Assembly (NCBI GenBank): GCA_902781515.1
Contig: CACZJU010000008.1
Location: 1 to 64,000, forward strand
Reading direction: 5' to 3'
Origin: an uncultured Bacteroidales bacterium
Lineage (GTDB): Bacteria > Bacteroidota > Bacteroidia > Bacteroidales > Bacteroidaceae
Length of the DNA stretch: 64,000 nucleotides
Shown: positions 1 to 7,273 of the stretch, one piece after another
Position numbering within the stretch: the stretch's first letter is position 1
Layout: every line of letters starts with the position of its first letter
Notes under the pieces: generated by a model
Databases searched by the model: none
Seen by the model: only the letters and a program-made list of their open reading frames with translations
What the model was told of the DNA's origin: nothing
Translations under genes and position numbers: made by a program

Positions 1-173
1 CGCAAGGTAACGATGTCACCAGCGGCTATCAGGACATGTATCCTCTTGAAATCCGATTCCGTAACAATAGTAAGTTGCTTAACATCGAAAAGGAAGAAGG
101 ACCTATCGACATAGATAGCCTTACTCCTGAACAGATGAAAGAACTTTTGAAGAAGATGATGGGACAACAATAA
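1..173 (+). CDS. C-terminal end of an unidentified protein (5' end outside window)
   Basis: An open frame enters from the left edge (first full codon at base 3) and stops at TAA 171-173, giving 56 visible residues. The tail is charged and ends in a short helix rich in Lys, Leu and Met (DSLTPEQMKELLKKMMGQQ). I do not recognise the family from this fragment. Its stop codon abuts the first of three operator-like inverted repeats in front of the hipB gene. Confidence 0.6.
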   Translation, partial: QGNDVTSGYQDMYPLEIRFRNNSKLLNIEKEEGPIDIDSLTPEQMKELLKKMMGQQ

Positions 174-317
174 AAATCGCAATGCATTGTGATTTTTGCG
201 TATTATTATGGCTATTCATAGTAAATTATGTCCAAAATCGCATTTTATTGAGAATTCGTGTCATTATTTGAAAGAATTGCTTATCTTTGCACCGAAATCG
301 CAATATATTGAGATTAT
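173..317 (+). promoter_or_regulatory. Three operator-like inverted repeats and promoter of the hipB remnant operon
   Basis: Three related imperfect palindromes lie at 173-196, 234-257 and 294-317, about 60 bp apart. Their shared pattern is AAATCGCAAT, two variable bases, then ATTGNGATT, with the second copy the most degenerate. A -7 element TATCTTTG at 282-289 sits between copies 2 and 3, and copy 3 overlaps the start codon region. HipB-type antitoxins are known to bind repeated palindromes in their own promoter, so autoregulation is the natural reading. This is inferred from position and symmetry. Confidence 0.6.
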
Positions 318-519
318 GACACAGCAGGAAATAGGGAATGCCATCAAGGAAAGAAGGAAAAAATTGGGTATCAACCAACAAACATTGGCTGACCTGGCAA
401 GTGTAGCTGTTAATACCGTTGTAGCGATTGAACGAGGCGAGGGTAATCCTCAGCTCGCCACCTTGCTCACGATACTCGATACTTTGGGCATCAAGCAGCT
501 TGATTATGAGACAGTGTAA
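316..519 (+). CDS. hipB: HipB-like antitoxin, XRE-family helix-turn-helix protein
   Basis: A 67-residue DNA-binding protein made almost entirely of a lambda-repressor-type helix-turn-helix (residues 5-60; core LGINQQTLADLA, then NTVVAIERGEGNP). In HipBA modules the antitoxin represses the operon and neutralises the HipA kinase. The start at ATG 316 is chosen because the fold begins there and the promoter and third operator lie just upstream; longer in-frame starts would run through those sites. The last 14 bases overlap the start of the hipA remnant, as is usual for hipBA. The antitoxin is intact but its partner is not, so it may now be an orphan regulator. Confidence 0.8.
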   Translation: MTQQEIGNAIKERRKKLGINQQTLADLASVAVNTVVAIERGEGNPQLATLLTILDTLGIKQLDYETV

Positions 520-765
520 AGTTTATGTTCACGATATGGAGGCAGGCAACTATCCGATACAAGAACTGTTGGCCGTAAGGACTTCGAGGAGTTTGGTAGC
601 CGTATAGGTCTACCTGAGCGATTGATAAAACGAGAAATGGATTTCTTTGCAGCAGAGCATCCTCTGGCAAAGGATATGATTGACCATTCTTTCCTGTCCG
701 AATCCCTGAAACGAAGCTACTGGCTTTCGTACAACTATCGACGTGCAACGTTGGGATTTAAATGA
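506..765 (+). pseudogene. hipA: hipA toxin kinase remnant, large internal deletion and frameshift
   Basis: The frame from ATG 506 begins like a HipA N-terminus (MRQCKVYVHDMEAG) and is lost near base 570. From 571 another frame reads on to TGA 763-765 and resembles the C-terminal helices of HipA (KDFEEFGSRIGL, FLSESLKRSYWLSYNYRR). A full HipA is several hundred residues; here about 20 N-terminal and 64 C-terminal residues remain, with the whole kinase core missing. The two ends meet in different frames, so no toxin can be made. The 14-base overlap with hipB preserves the original operon arrangement. Confidence 0.75.
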
Positions 766-813
766 TGCGATTACACTTTTCCAAGGTGTTTTTGCCTCTT
801 TTTGTACACTTTT

Positions 814-1049
814 CTAAGATTCACATAAGAATGCCCGAATGACCTCAATGGGCGCATTGTATCCGAGCTTGTCAGAACGCATGATCTGAATATCGTTCTG
901 AACTGTTCTCAAAGAAATGCCTTTGCGAATACCCTCCATACAGGTCCTCTATCGTCCATCTTCTGTACCTGTTGCGTAGGCAGGTGGTGGGTCACTACAA
1001 CAATCTTTTCTGCCGTGCTTTCGGCTACGCCCCGTTTGATAAAGTCAAG
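814..1049 (-). pseudogene. Chimeric decayed fragments: metallophosphoesterase joined to WYL-type regulator
   Basis: Read on the minus strand, 1049 to about 978 encodes a piece resembling the calcineurin-like phosphoesterase motif (AEKIVVVTHHLP). From about 982 down to TAG 814-816 the peptides resemble the N-terminal helix-turn-helix of Bacteroidetes WYL regulators: CLRNRYRRWTIEDL in one frame, then after a frameshift KGISLRTVQNDIQIMRS and LGYNAPIEV. The upstream and downstream parts of both genes are absent. The two pieces meet within a few bases, so this looks like a deletion scar joining two dead genes. Family calls are from motif memory. Confidence 0.5.
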
Positions 1050-1155
1050 ACAGAACTAACGATTAGCCAAAACTTTTTGAAAGTATTTTTCAAGGCCATT
1101 TTGCTTATACACGAGTGTATAAAGAATATTTTACTTGAGCAGGATTTCCGTAATT

Positions 1156-1281
1156 TTGCAAAAGTTTCGGTGTAGGAAAAGCCACGCAGACATGAAAAAA
1201 GGAGTTACGCGATTTGCGTAACTCCTTGATTTTTAATGTGGACCAGCCAGGGCTTGAACCTGGGACCTCCAGATTATGAGT
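1156..1281. repeat. 126-bp direct repeat, left copy (tRNA-Met 3' half, terminator and flank)
   Basis: This stretch matches 3079-3204 over 126 bp with about 8 differences. It contains a leader segment, the tRNA terminator hairpin (about 1195-1227) and the 3' half of the tRNA-Met ending just beyond the anticodon. Direct repeats of a tRNA 3' end flanking foreign genes are the usual footprint of site-specific integration. The differences cluster in the hairpin and its tail; the tRNA part is identical. Confidence 0.8.
1239..1281 (-). pseudogene. Truncated tRNA-Met (3' half only)
   Basis: These 43 bases are identical to the 3' part of the complete tRNA-Met at 3162-3235: acceptor 3' strand, T arm, variable loop, and anticodon arm up to the CAT anticodon and one base beyond. 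After base 1281 the similarity stops abruptly, so no tRNA can fold. It is best read as a displaced attachment-site copy. Confidence 0.85.
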
Positions 1282-1444
1282 ATCGCAAAGTGATATTCCA
1301 TGATATATCGTTGTTTTGAAAGTGTACTGAATATCAACGTTTTACAAAAATGCGATTTTCTCTGAATATTATAAAATACCCCTAACAGAAACAAAATGTT
1401 TACGCATTGTTTACGCAGAATTTGGGACATAATAGGCGGTTTCA

Positions 1445-1469
1445 AGCAACAGACTATAATCTGGAGGTC
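1445..1469 (+). repeat. Inverted fragment of the tRNA-Met anticodon arm
   Basis: Twenty-five bases match the sense sequence of the tRNA-Met from the end of the D stem through the anticodon arm and variable loop (AGCAACAGACT, then ATAATCTGGAGGTC) with a single missing C in the anticodon. The orientation is opposite to both other tRNA copies. A third piece of the same tRNA in 2 kb points to repeated integration or rearrangement at this site. Confidence 0.7.
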
Positions 1470-1560
1470 ACAAATAACCGAATGAAATCGCCACAAATGA
1501 CCGAATACAAATATGCCAAATGACCAAGCGAAAGAACGCCAAACAACCAAATTACGCATA
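1469..1560. repeat. Degenerate tandem repeat, about 23-24 bp period
   Basis: Four loosely similar units begin near 1469, 1492, 1515 and 1539, each starting with a variant of CACAAATGACCGAA followed by a diverged half. The array directly follows the inverted tRNA fragment and precedes the ATPase promoter. The copies are too degenerate and too closely packed for a CRISPR array. Function unknown; recombinase arm sites or decayed operators are possible. Confidence 0.45.
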
Positions 1561-1606
1561 AAATCGACCGAAAAATATTCCTTTTTTATAGTTTTTCAAC
1601 AAAAAA

Positions 1607-1717
1607 CTTGCAGAAAATCTCAAAAAGGTGTATCTTTGCATCACAAAAAACCTCAAAAAGGTGCAAAATGTAACAGATGGAAATCTCAAAAAGGTGTAAA
1701 ACGCATTGTTATGAAGC
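1607..1717 (+). promoter_or_regulatory. ATPase promoter with three CTCAAAAAGGTG repeats at exact 33-bp spacing
   Basis: A CTTG -33-like box (1607-1610) lies 20 bp before a TATCTTTG -7 element (1631-1638). The 12-mer CTCAAAAAGGTG occurs at 1619-1630, 1652-1663 and 1685-1696, each exactly 33 bp from the next, so all lie on nearly the same face of the helix. The first sits between the -33 and -7 boxes; the other two fall in the leader before ATG 1711. This suggests an operator or a repeated element in the 5' leader. Confidence 0.65.
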
Positions 1718-2988
1718 GTAAAATATATCAGCAACTCCTTGATTGGAAGGAGAAAAGGAATGGTGAAGTGGCACTACTCGTAGAGGGAGCGCGACGCATC
1801 GGAAAGAGCTATATCGTAGAGGAGTTCGCCAAGAATGAGTATGAGTCATATATCCTCATCGATTTCAACAAGGCTCCCCAGATGGTCAGAGACTGGTTTG
1901 ACCTTTATCTGGAAGACCTTGACACGCTTTTTCTCTATCTGAGTCAGCACTACAAAGTGAGACTCCATGAGCGCAAGTCGCTAATTATTCTCGACGAGAT
2001 ACAGTTATGTCCCAGAGCAAGAGCTGCTATCAAGTTTCTGGTGGCCGACAGGAGGTATGACTATATTGAGACTGGATCCTTGGTAAGCATCAAGAAAAAT
2101 ACGCAAGGAATCGTACTCCCTTCGGAAGAACGTCCTATACAGATGTACCCTATGGACTTTGAAGAGTTCCTTTGGGCTACAGGTAACGATATGCTGATGG
2201 ACTTGATACGAAAGATGTTCGCAGAGAAGAAACCGATGGGACAGGCTTTCCATCGTCAGGCTATGGATGCTTTCCGCCTCTATATGATAGTAGGAGGAAT
2301 GCCGCAAGCCGTCAAAAAGTATGTTGAGACAAAGGACTTTGATGCTGTAGATGCTGCCAAACGCGATGTGCTGACCATCTATCGTAACGACATCTTCAAT
2401 TATGCTGGCGAGATAGCCGACAAGGTGGTTTCAATCTTTGATCAGATACCTCCTCAGTTATCCAAGCATGAAAAGAAATTCCGCCTGTCTGCCCTAAAGC
2501 CAGGTGCGAAATATCGTGATTGGGACGATGCTTTCTTCTGGCTGAAGGATGCAAGAGTTGTCAACATCTGCTATAATTCAACAGAGCCGAACATCGGACT
2601 AAAGATGAACGAAGACCGTACGACATTGAAGTGCTATATGAACGATACAGGCTTGTTGATCAGTCATGCCTTCGATGAAAAGGGCATTGTCTCGTCTGAG
2701 ATTTACCAGAAACTGCTTTTTGGTAAACTGGAGGTAAACGAGGGGATGCTCATTGAGAATATCGTGGCTCAAATGTTGACAGCCAGCGGTAACAAACTCT
2801 TTTTCTATAGTAAGTCATCAGAGGAAGCTGAAGAACGTATGGAAATAGACTTCCTGCTCCAGAAGGACAAAGTGACCAGCCGTCATAATATCCGTCCGAT
2901 AGAAGTCAAGAGTGGCAAGAACTACACGTTTGAAGAAGTTTGGAGAGTATATGACCACTCCTACTATTTTGCATGCAGCCGACTATAA
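1711..2988 (+). CDS. AAA ATPase with DUF4143 domain (3' end frameshifted)
   Basis: A 425-residue P-loop protein of the AAA_14/DUF4143 family common in Bacteroidetes. Walker A is GARRIGKS at residues 26-33 and Walker B is LIILDE at 91-96. The DUF4143 part follows, with the restriction-nuclease-like segment EIDFLLQ...IRPIEVKSGKNY near the end. ATG 1711 is chosen because it follows the promoter and the family normally begins a few residues before Walker A. The frame stops at 2988, but another frame continues to TAA 3038-3040 with the family's usual tail (HAADYK...VTYLPLYMT), so a small deletion seems to have shifted the last 25-30 residues. The role of the family is unclear. Confidence 0.8.
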   Translation: MKRKIYQQLLDWKEKRNGEVALLVEGARRIGKSYIVEEFAKNEYESYILIDFNKAPQMVRDWFDLYLEDLDTLFLYLSQHYKVRLHERKSLIILDEIQLCPRARAAIKFLVADRRYDYIETGSLVSIKKNTQGIVLPSEERPIQMYPMDFEEFLWATGNDMLMDLIRKMFAEKKPMGQAFHRQAMDAFRLYMIVGGMPQAVKKYVETKDFDAVDAAKRDVLTIYRNDIFNYAGEIADKVVSIFDQIPPQLSKHEKKFRLSALKPGAKYRDWDDAFFWLKDARVVNICYNSTEPNIGLKMNEDRTTLKCYMNDTGLLISHAFDEKGIVSSEIYQKLLFGKLEVNEGMLIENIVAQMLTASGNKLFFYSKSSEEAEERMEIDFLLQKDKVTSRHNIRPIEVKSGKNYTFEEVWRVYDHSYYFACSRL

Positions 2989-3078
2989 GGTAGAAGGTGA
3001 TGTAACCTATCTTCCTCTTTACATGACACCTTTATTGTAAGTACAAGGAATCTAAATCTCATTTATATAACTGTATTC

Positions 3079-3204
3079 TTGCAAAAGTTTCGGTGTAGGA
3101 AAAGCCACGCAGACATGAAAAAAGGAGTTGCGCAGTTTGCGTAACTCCTTGTATTTCAGAGTGGACCAGCCAGGGCTTGAACCTGGGACCTCCAGATTAT
3201 GAGT
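3079..3204. repeat. 126-bp direct repeat, right copy (overlaps intact tRNA-Met)
   Basis: Partner of 1156-1281. This copy contains the terminator and 3' half of the complete tRNA gene. The segment between the copies, about 1.8 kb, holds the ATPase gene, its repeats and an inverted tRNA fragment, but no recognisable integrase. It may be the residue of a larger integrated element. Confidence 0.8.
3118..3150 (-). terminator. Rho-independent terminator of tRNA-Met
   Basis: On the minus strand the arms AAGGAGTTACGC and GCGCAACTCCTT enclose a 5-base loop, followed by a run of T. The left copy at 1195-1227 has the same hairpin with two compensating changes. Confidence 0.8.
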
Positions 3205-3235
3205 CTGTTGCTCTAACCAACTGAGCTACAAGTCC
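3162..3235 (-). tRNA. tRNA-Met (anticodon CAT)
   Basis: A 74-base cloverleaf: 7-bp acceptor stem starting GGACTTG, D arm GCTCAGTTGGTTAGAGC, anticodon loop CTCATAA, T arm with TTCAAGC loop, discriminator A and no encoded CCA. CAT could in principle mark elongator Met, initiator Met or lysidine-modified Ile. The A-T-rich acceptor top and D arm fit elongator Met better than initiator. There are mild mismatches in the acceptor and anticodon stems. Confidence 0.85.
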
Positions 3236-3268
3236 AGCGCTCGCCTACCGGCTTTGCGTTTGCGGGTG

Positions 3269-3300
3269 CAAAGGTACGAATAAGTGAGCGAAAAAACAAA
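3269..3300 (-). promoter_or_regulatory. Promoter of tRNA-Met
   Basis: On the minus strand TTTG (3297-3300), 20 bp, then TACCTTTG (3269-3276), an exact match to the Bacteroidetes housekeeping promoter, about 35 bp ahead of the tRNA. Confidence 0.8.
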
Positions 3301-3321
3301 TTTTTATTTTAGTTTTTTATT

Positions 3322-4629
3322 TTAATACATGTTGACGATGGCCTCGTAGAGCTCCTGCTTTCCACTGCGCTGAGCGGGTTCTCCAACACGCTTTCCATAG
3401 GCATAGGCTTCCTCCAGAGTCATCTCGCCGCGTTCGAAACGTGCACCTTCGCCTTTGTCGAACGATGCGTAACGTTCCTTCACCATAGCTGGGATAGGCG
3501 ACTCTTCGATGATGGCTGCTGCGCTGAGCAGAGCGTGAGCCATAGCGTCCATAGCGGCGATGTGTGCAATGAAGATGTCCTCGAGGTCGGTGCTGTTGCG
3601 ACGAGTCTTGGCATCGAAGTTTGTGCCCCCGTTGTGGAATCCGCCGTTACGGATAATCTGCATCATAGCCTGTACCAGTTCGTAGTGGTCGATGGGGAAC
3701 TGATCGGTGTCCCATCCGTTCTGGTAGTCACCGCGATTGGCGTCGATGCTGCCAAGCATACCTGCATCTACGGCGCAAGCCAGTTCGTGCTCGAAGGTGT
3801 GACCTGCCAGTGTGGCGTGGTTTACCTCGATGTTTACCTTGAAGTCTTTGTCGAGTCCGTGAGCGCGGAGGAATCCGATAACGGTCTCGGTGTCAACATC
3901 GTACTGATGCTTGGTGGGCTCCATGGGTTTGGGCTCGATGAGGAAAGTGCCTTTGAATCCTTTGGAACGGGCGTAGTCGCGAGCCATGCGAAGCATTGTT
4001 GCCATGTGTTCCTTTTCGCGATACATGTCTGTATTCAGCAGGCTCATGTAACCTTCGCGTCCACCCCAGAAGACATAGTTTGTGCCGCCAAGTTCTATTG
4101 TTGCATCGATGGCATTCTTAATCTGAACGATGGCACGTGCCACGACATCGAAGTCGGGATTGGTGGAAGCACCGTTCATATAGCGCTTGTGACCGAATAC
4201 GTTTGCCGTACCCCACAGCAATTTGATGCCTGTCTCCTGCTGTTTCTGCTTCAGGTAAGCAACCACCTCCTTCAAATTCTTTTCGTAAGCCTCTACATCG
4301 GCAGCTTCTGCTACGAGGTCAACATCGTGGAAACAGTAATATTCGATGCCCAGTTTCTGCATTATCTCGAAGCCGGCATCGGCCTTGTCCTTTGCAGCCT
4401 GTATAGGGTCGCTGGCGTCATTCCATGGGAAGGTCTTAGTGCCAGGACCAAACTGGTCGGCGCCTTCTGCACAAAGGGTGTGCCACCAGCACATGGCGAA
4501 TTTCAGCCATTCACTCATTTTCTTACCCATAACCACACGGTCGCGATCGTAGTAGCGGTATGCCAATGGGTTTTTACTGTTCGCGCCTTCGAACTTGATG
4601 ACGGGAATTTCAGGAAAATACTGTTTCAT
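3322..4629 (-). CDS. xylA: Xylose isomerase
   Basis: Converts D-xylose to D-xylulose in the cytoplasm, the first step of the isomerase pathway. The 435-residue length is typical of the longer class II enzymes of Bacteroidetes. Visible hallmarks are the catalytic-histidine segment CFHDVDL, the metal-binding [15 protein letters not shown], and [18 protein letters not shown] followed by GSIDANRGD. The start [15 protein letters not shown] is the usual one. It lies downstream of xylB in the same direction, with a 161-bp gap filled by a heptamer satellite, so the pair is probably one operon driven by the promoter ahead of xylB. Confidence 0.97.
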   Translation of the reverse strand: MKQYFPEIPVIKFEGANSKNPLAYRYYDRDRVVMGKKMSEWLKFAMCWWHTLCAEGADQFGPGTKTFPWNDASDPIQAAKDKADAGFEIMQKLGIEYYCFHDVDLVAEAADVEAYEKNLKEVVAYLKQKQQETGIKLLWGTANVFGHKRYMNGASTNPDFDVVARAIVQIKNAIDATIELGGTNYVFWGGREGYMSLLNTDMYREKEHMATMLRMARDYARSKGFKGTFLIEPKPMEPTKHQYDVDTETVIGFLRAHGLDKDFKVNIEVNHATLAGHTFEHELACAVDAGMLGSIDANRGDYQNGWDTDQFPIDHYELVQAMMQIIRNGGFHNGGTNFDAKTRRNSTDLEDIFIAHIAAMDAMAHALLSAAAIIEESPIPAMVKERYASFDKGEGARFERGEMTLEEAYAYGKRVGEPAQRSGKQELYEAIVNMY

Positions 4630-4639
4630 TTGTAAAAAA

Positions 4640-4786
4640 GGTTATAGGTTATAGGTTATAGGTTATAGGTTATAGGTTATTGGTTATTGGTTATTGGTTA
4701 TTGGTTATTGGTTATTGGTTATAGGTTATAGGTGATTGGTTATAGGTGATTGGTTATAGGTGATTGGTGATTGGCGATTGGTTATT
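4640..4786. repeat. Heptamer satellite (GGTTATA / GGTTATT), about 21 units
   Basis: The whole xylB-xylA gap is an uninterrupted tandem array of a 7-bp unit, first GGTTATA, then GGTTATT, then mixtures with GGTGATT. The array covers 147 bp, exactly 21 units. It contains no promoter I can recognise and lies in the transcribed spacer of the xyl operon. Confidence 0.9.
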
Positions 4787-4790
4787 GAGC

Positions 4791-6272
4791 TTAAGGGAGG
4801 AAGGTGAGCCATCGGTTATATGCCTCGCGATATGCCTTACGGTTAGCGGTGTCCGGCTCGATGGTTTGGAGGATTTTCAACGATGAAAAGGCCTCATTAT
4901 GGTCACGATATATGCCTGCTCCGATTCCGGCTCCGCGTGCAGCACCAATGGAACCGTCGGTATCGCATAGCTCTATGGTGGCACCGGTGATGCTTGCCAA
5001 TGTGGTGCGGAAGATGGGACTGAGGAACATATTTGCCTTTCCTGCACGGATGGTCTTTAGCTCTAAGCCCATATCACTCATTACCTGCATGCCATAGGCG
5101 AAGCTGAAGACAATGCCTTCCTGTGCTGCACGGAGCAGATGGGCCTGCGAATGGCGGTTGAAATCAATGCAATGAATGCTGGCACCTACCTTCTTGTCGC
5201 ACAGTACGCGTTCTGCACCATTGCCGAAAGGCAGTATGGAAAGTCCGTCGGCACCGATGGGAGCCTGAGCTGCCAAGTCATTCATTTCGGCATAGGACAG
5301 TGTGGGTGCCACATTGCGATGCATCCACGAGTTGAGGATTCCTGTTCCGTTGATGCACAACAGAACGCCTAAGCGAGTTGAGGGCTGATGATTGACGTGG
5401 GCAAAGGTGTTGACGCGACTTTTGGGGTCATAGGCAACACGGTCGAGCACACCATATACCACACCAGAGGTTCCGGCTGTGGTTGCTGCTTCTCCAGGCT
5501 CGAAGACATTGAGCGAGAGGGCATTGTTGGGCTGATCTCCTGCACGATAAGTTATTGGAGTGCCTTCTGCCAGTCCGAGTTCTTGAGCCGCCTTACCACA
5601 TACCTCGCCTTGAACACCGAAAGTGGGTACAATGTCTGCCAACATGGAAGAGGGAATATCGTAGTAATCGAGCAGGAACTGTGCAGGCTGGTTTTCCTTG
5701 AAGTCCCACATCATGCCTTCGGAAAGTCCGCTTATGGTAGTCGCTGGTGTTCCGGAAAGTCGGCAGGCAATGTAATCGCCTGGCAGCATTACCTTATATA
5801 TTTTATTAAAGGTATCTGGTTCGTTTTCGCGCACCCATGCCAATTTAGACGCTGTGAAGTTTCCGGGCGAGTTGAGTAAATGACTGAGACAATGTTCGTT
5901 GCCCAGTTCCATGAAGGCTCGTTGTCCGTAAGGTACGGCACGCGAATCGCACCAAATTATGGAATCGCGAAGGGGGCGCAGGTTTTTGTCGATACACACC
6001 AGTCCGTGCATTTGGTAAGAGATGCCGATGGCACATACTTCCAATTTCTCGGCTCCGCTTTCTCTCATCACATCGGCTGTGGCCTCTTTCAGATACTGCC
6101 ACCAGTCGTCGGGAGATTGTTCGGCCCATCCAGGTTGCAGTGCCTTGATGGGAGCTTCTTTTTTAGGGTAGAAAGCGGAAGAAACACATTGACCGCTGTC
6201 AGCGTCCACAAGTGAAGCTTTCACGCTGGAACTGCCAATATCATAACCGAGAAGATACCTTCTATGCTTCAT
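4791..6272 (-). CDS. xylB: Xylulokinase
   Basis: FGGY-family kinase (493 residues) phosphorylating D-xylulose to xylulose 5-phosphate. The N-terminal phosphate-binding motif GYDIGSSSVKAS is at residues 9-20; SYQMHGLV and the domain II motif with TTAGTSGVVYG follow. Its place directly upstream of xylA on the same strand supports xylulose over other FGGY substrates. Transcription starts from a consensus promoter in the gap to the divergent ribF. Confidence 0.93.
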   Translation of the reverse strand: MKHRRYLLGYDIGSSSVKASLVDADSGQCVSSAFYPKKEAPIKALQPGWAEQSPDDWWQYLKEATADVMRESGAEKLEVCAIGISYQMHGLVCIDKNLRPLRDSIIWCDSRAVPYGQRAFMELGNEHCLSHLLNSPGNFTASKLAWVRENEPDTFNKIYKVMLPGDYIACRLSGTPATTISGLSEGMMWDFKENQPAQFLLDYYDIPSSMLADIVPTFGVQGEVCGKAAQELGLAEGTPITYRAGDQPNNALSLNVFEPGEAATTAGTSGVVYGVLDRVAYDPKSRVNTFAHVNHQPSTRLGVLLCINGTGILNSWMHRNVAPTLSYAEMNDLAAQAPIGADGLSILPFGNGAERVLCDKKVGASIHCIDFNRHSQAHLLRAAQEGIVFSFAYGMQVMSDMGLELKTIRAGKANMFLSPIFRTTLASITGATIELCDTDGSIGAARGAGIGAGIYRDHNEAFSSLKILQTIEPDTANRKAYREAYNRWLTFLP

Positions 6273-6301
6273 GGTTTTTATATTTAGGTGTCATTCAACC
6301 A

Positions 6302-6333
6302 CAAAGTTAGTAAGCATTATCGTTATTTCCAAA
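6302..6333 (-). promoter_or_regulatory. Promoter of xylB-xylA
   Basis: On the minus strand TTTG (6330-6333), 20 bp, then TAACTTTG (6302-6309), about 30 bp before the xylB start codon. I see no obvious operator palindrome around it. Confidence 0.75.
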
Positions 6334-6343
6334 AAAATATGTG

Positions 6344-6351
6344 TATCTTTG
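6344..6351 (+). promoter_or_regulatory. -7 element of ribF
   Basis: TATCTTTG lies 8 bp before ATG 6360 and 20 bp before ATG 6372; no clear -33 box. The short leader favours ATG 6372, preceded by AAAGGA, as the translation start. Confidence 0.6.
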
Positions 6352-6359
6352 TGCCGATT

Positions 6360-7265
6360 ATGAAAGGAAACATGCAAAACGGACGTGGACGTGTGGCAAG
6401 CATCGGTTTTTTCGATGGTGTGCATCGTGGTCATTTGTGCCTTATCGAACAATTGTGCCAGGAGGCTAAAAGGCGCGATATGAGTTCGTTGCTGGTAACT
6501 TTCGACCGTCATCCGCGTACCATAGTCAGTCCGGACCATGTGCCCACATTGTTGACCACGCTTGAGGAGAAGGAGCATTTATTGCGCCAGACGGGTGTTG
6601 ATGAAATAACGATACTGCCATTTACGAAAGAACTGAGTCTGTTGTCGGCACGTGATTTCATGGAACAAGTGCTTCTTCGCGAGCTTGATGTCAGGGCTTT
6701 GGTGTTGGGCTATGACCATGCCTTCGGACATGGGGGAGGGGCGTTTGCCGACTATGTCCGTTGGGGACAGGAAATTGGCATAGACGTGGTGCGTGCCCAT
6801 GAATTGGAAAGCCTGATGGTGAGCAGTAGTAAATGTCGCAAGCGATTGGAGCAGGGCGATGTGGAGGCTGCCGGTGAGATGCTGGGCCGTGCATATACGC
6901 TTGGAGGCACTGTCGTTCGCGGTTTTCATATCGGTCGCGAACTGGGTTTCCCGACTGCCAACCTGAAGCCCGACGAAGAGAAGCTTATTCCTGCCCACGG
7001 AGCTTATGCTGTATGGGCTGTGCTGTCAAACGGCGAGCGACGTGGTGCTATGCTGAATATAGGAAACCGCCCCACCATAGGTAATGGTGAGGCAGTGTCT
7101 ATCGAGGTTAATATTTTTGACTACGATGGCGACCTCTATGGTCAGCGCCTTACTCTGGAGTTCGTGAGCCGTCTGCGCGAGGAGCAGCGTTTTGCCACTC
7201 GGGAGGAGTTGTCTGCACAACTCGCAGCGGATGAAACTTCTGCCCGCAAAATCCTTAACCCTTAA
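6360..7265 (+). CDS. ribF: Bifunctional riboflavin kinase / FAD synthetase
   Basis: Makes FMN from riboflavin and then FAD. The N-terminal FAD synthetase half shows the nucleotidyltransferase motif SIGFFDGVHRGH, and the C-terminal riboflavin kinase half shows GRELGFPTANL and RPTIGNG. The length of about 300 residues is normal. ATG 6360 is annotated; ATG 6372, four codons on, has a better ribosome-binding context and may be the true start. Divergent from xylB and convergent with the GH2 gene. Confidence 0.95.
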   Translation: MKGNMQNGRGRVASIGFFDGVHRGHLCLIEQLCQEAKRRDMSSLLVTFDRHPRTIVSPDHVPTLLTTLEEKEHLLRQTGVDEITILPFTKELSLLSARDFMEQVLLRELDVRALVLGYDHAFGHGGGAFADYVRWGQEIGIDVVRAHELESLMVSSSKCRKRLEQGDVEAAGEMLGRAYTLGGTVVRGFHIGRELGFPTANLKPDEEKLIPAHGAYAVWAVLSNGERRGAMLNIGNRPTIGNGEAVSIEVNIFDYDGDLYGQRLTLEFVSRLREEQRFATREELSAQLAADETSARKILNP

Positions 7266-7273
7266 TCCTTCAT

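Noticed and set aside
972..1175. A 67-residue forward open frame across the decayed region
   Set aside because: Overlaps fragments of other genes and the repeat; no motif; probably chance.
1282..1440. Remnant of a tyrosine recombinase gene between the tRNA fragments
   Set aside because: A TGTTTACGCA pair is present but no integrase motif could be read in any frame.
1469..1560. Possible CRISPR array
   Set aside because: Units are degenerate, about 23 bp with no spacers of constant length, and no cas genes are present.
3535..4635. A 366-residue open frame opposite xylA
   Set aside because: Antisense shadow of a strongly conserved gene; composition rich in Cys/Val/His with no family motif or promoter.
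4640..4786. Telomere-like or origin iteron array
   Set aside because: The unit resembles telomere repeats only by chance; it lies inside an operon, with no replication genes or DnaA-type boxes.
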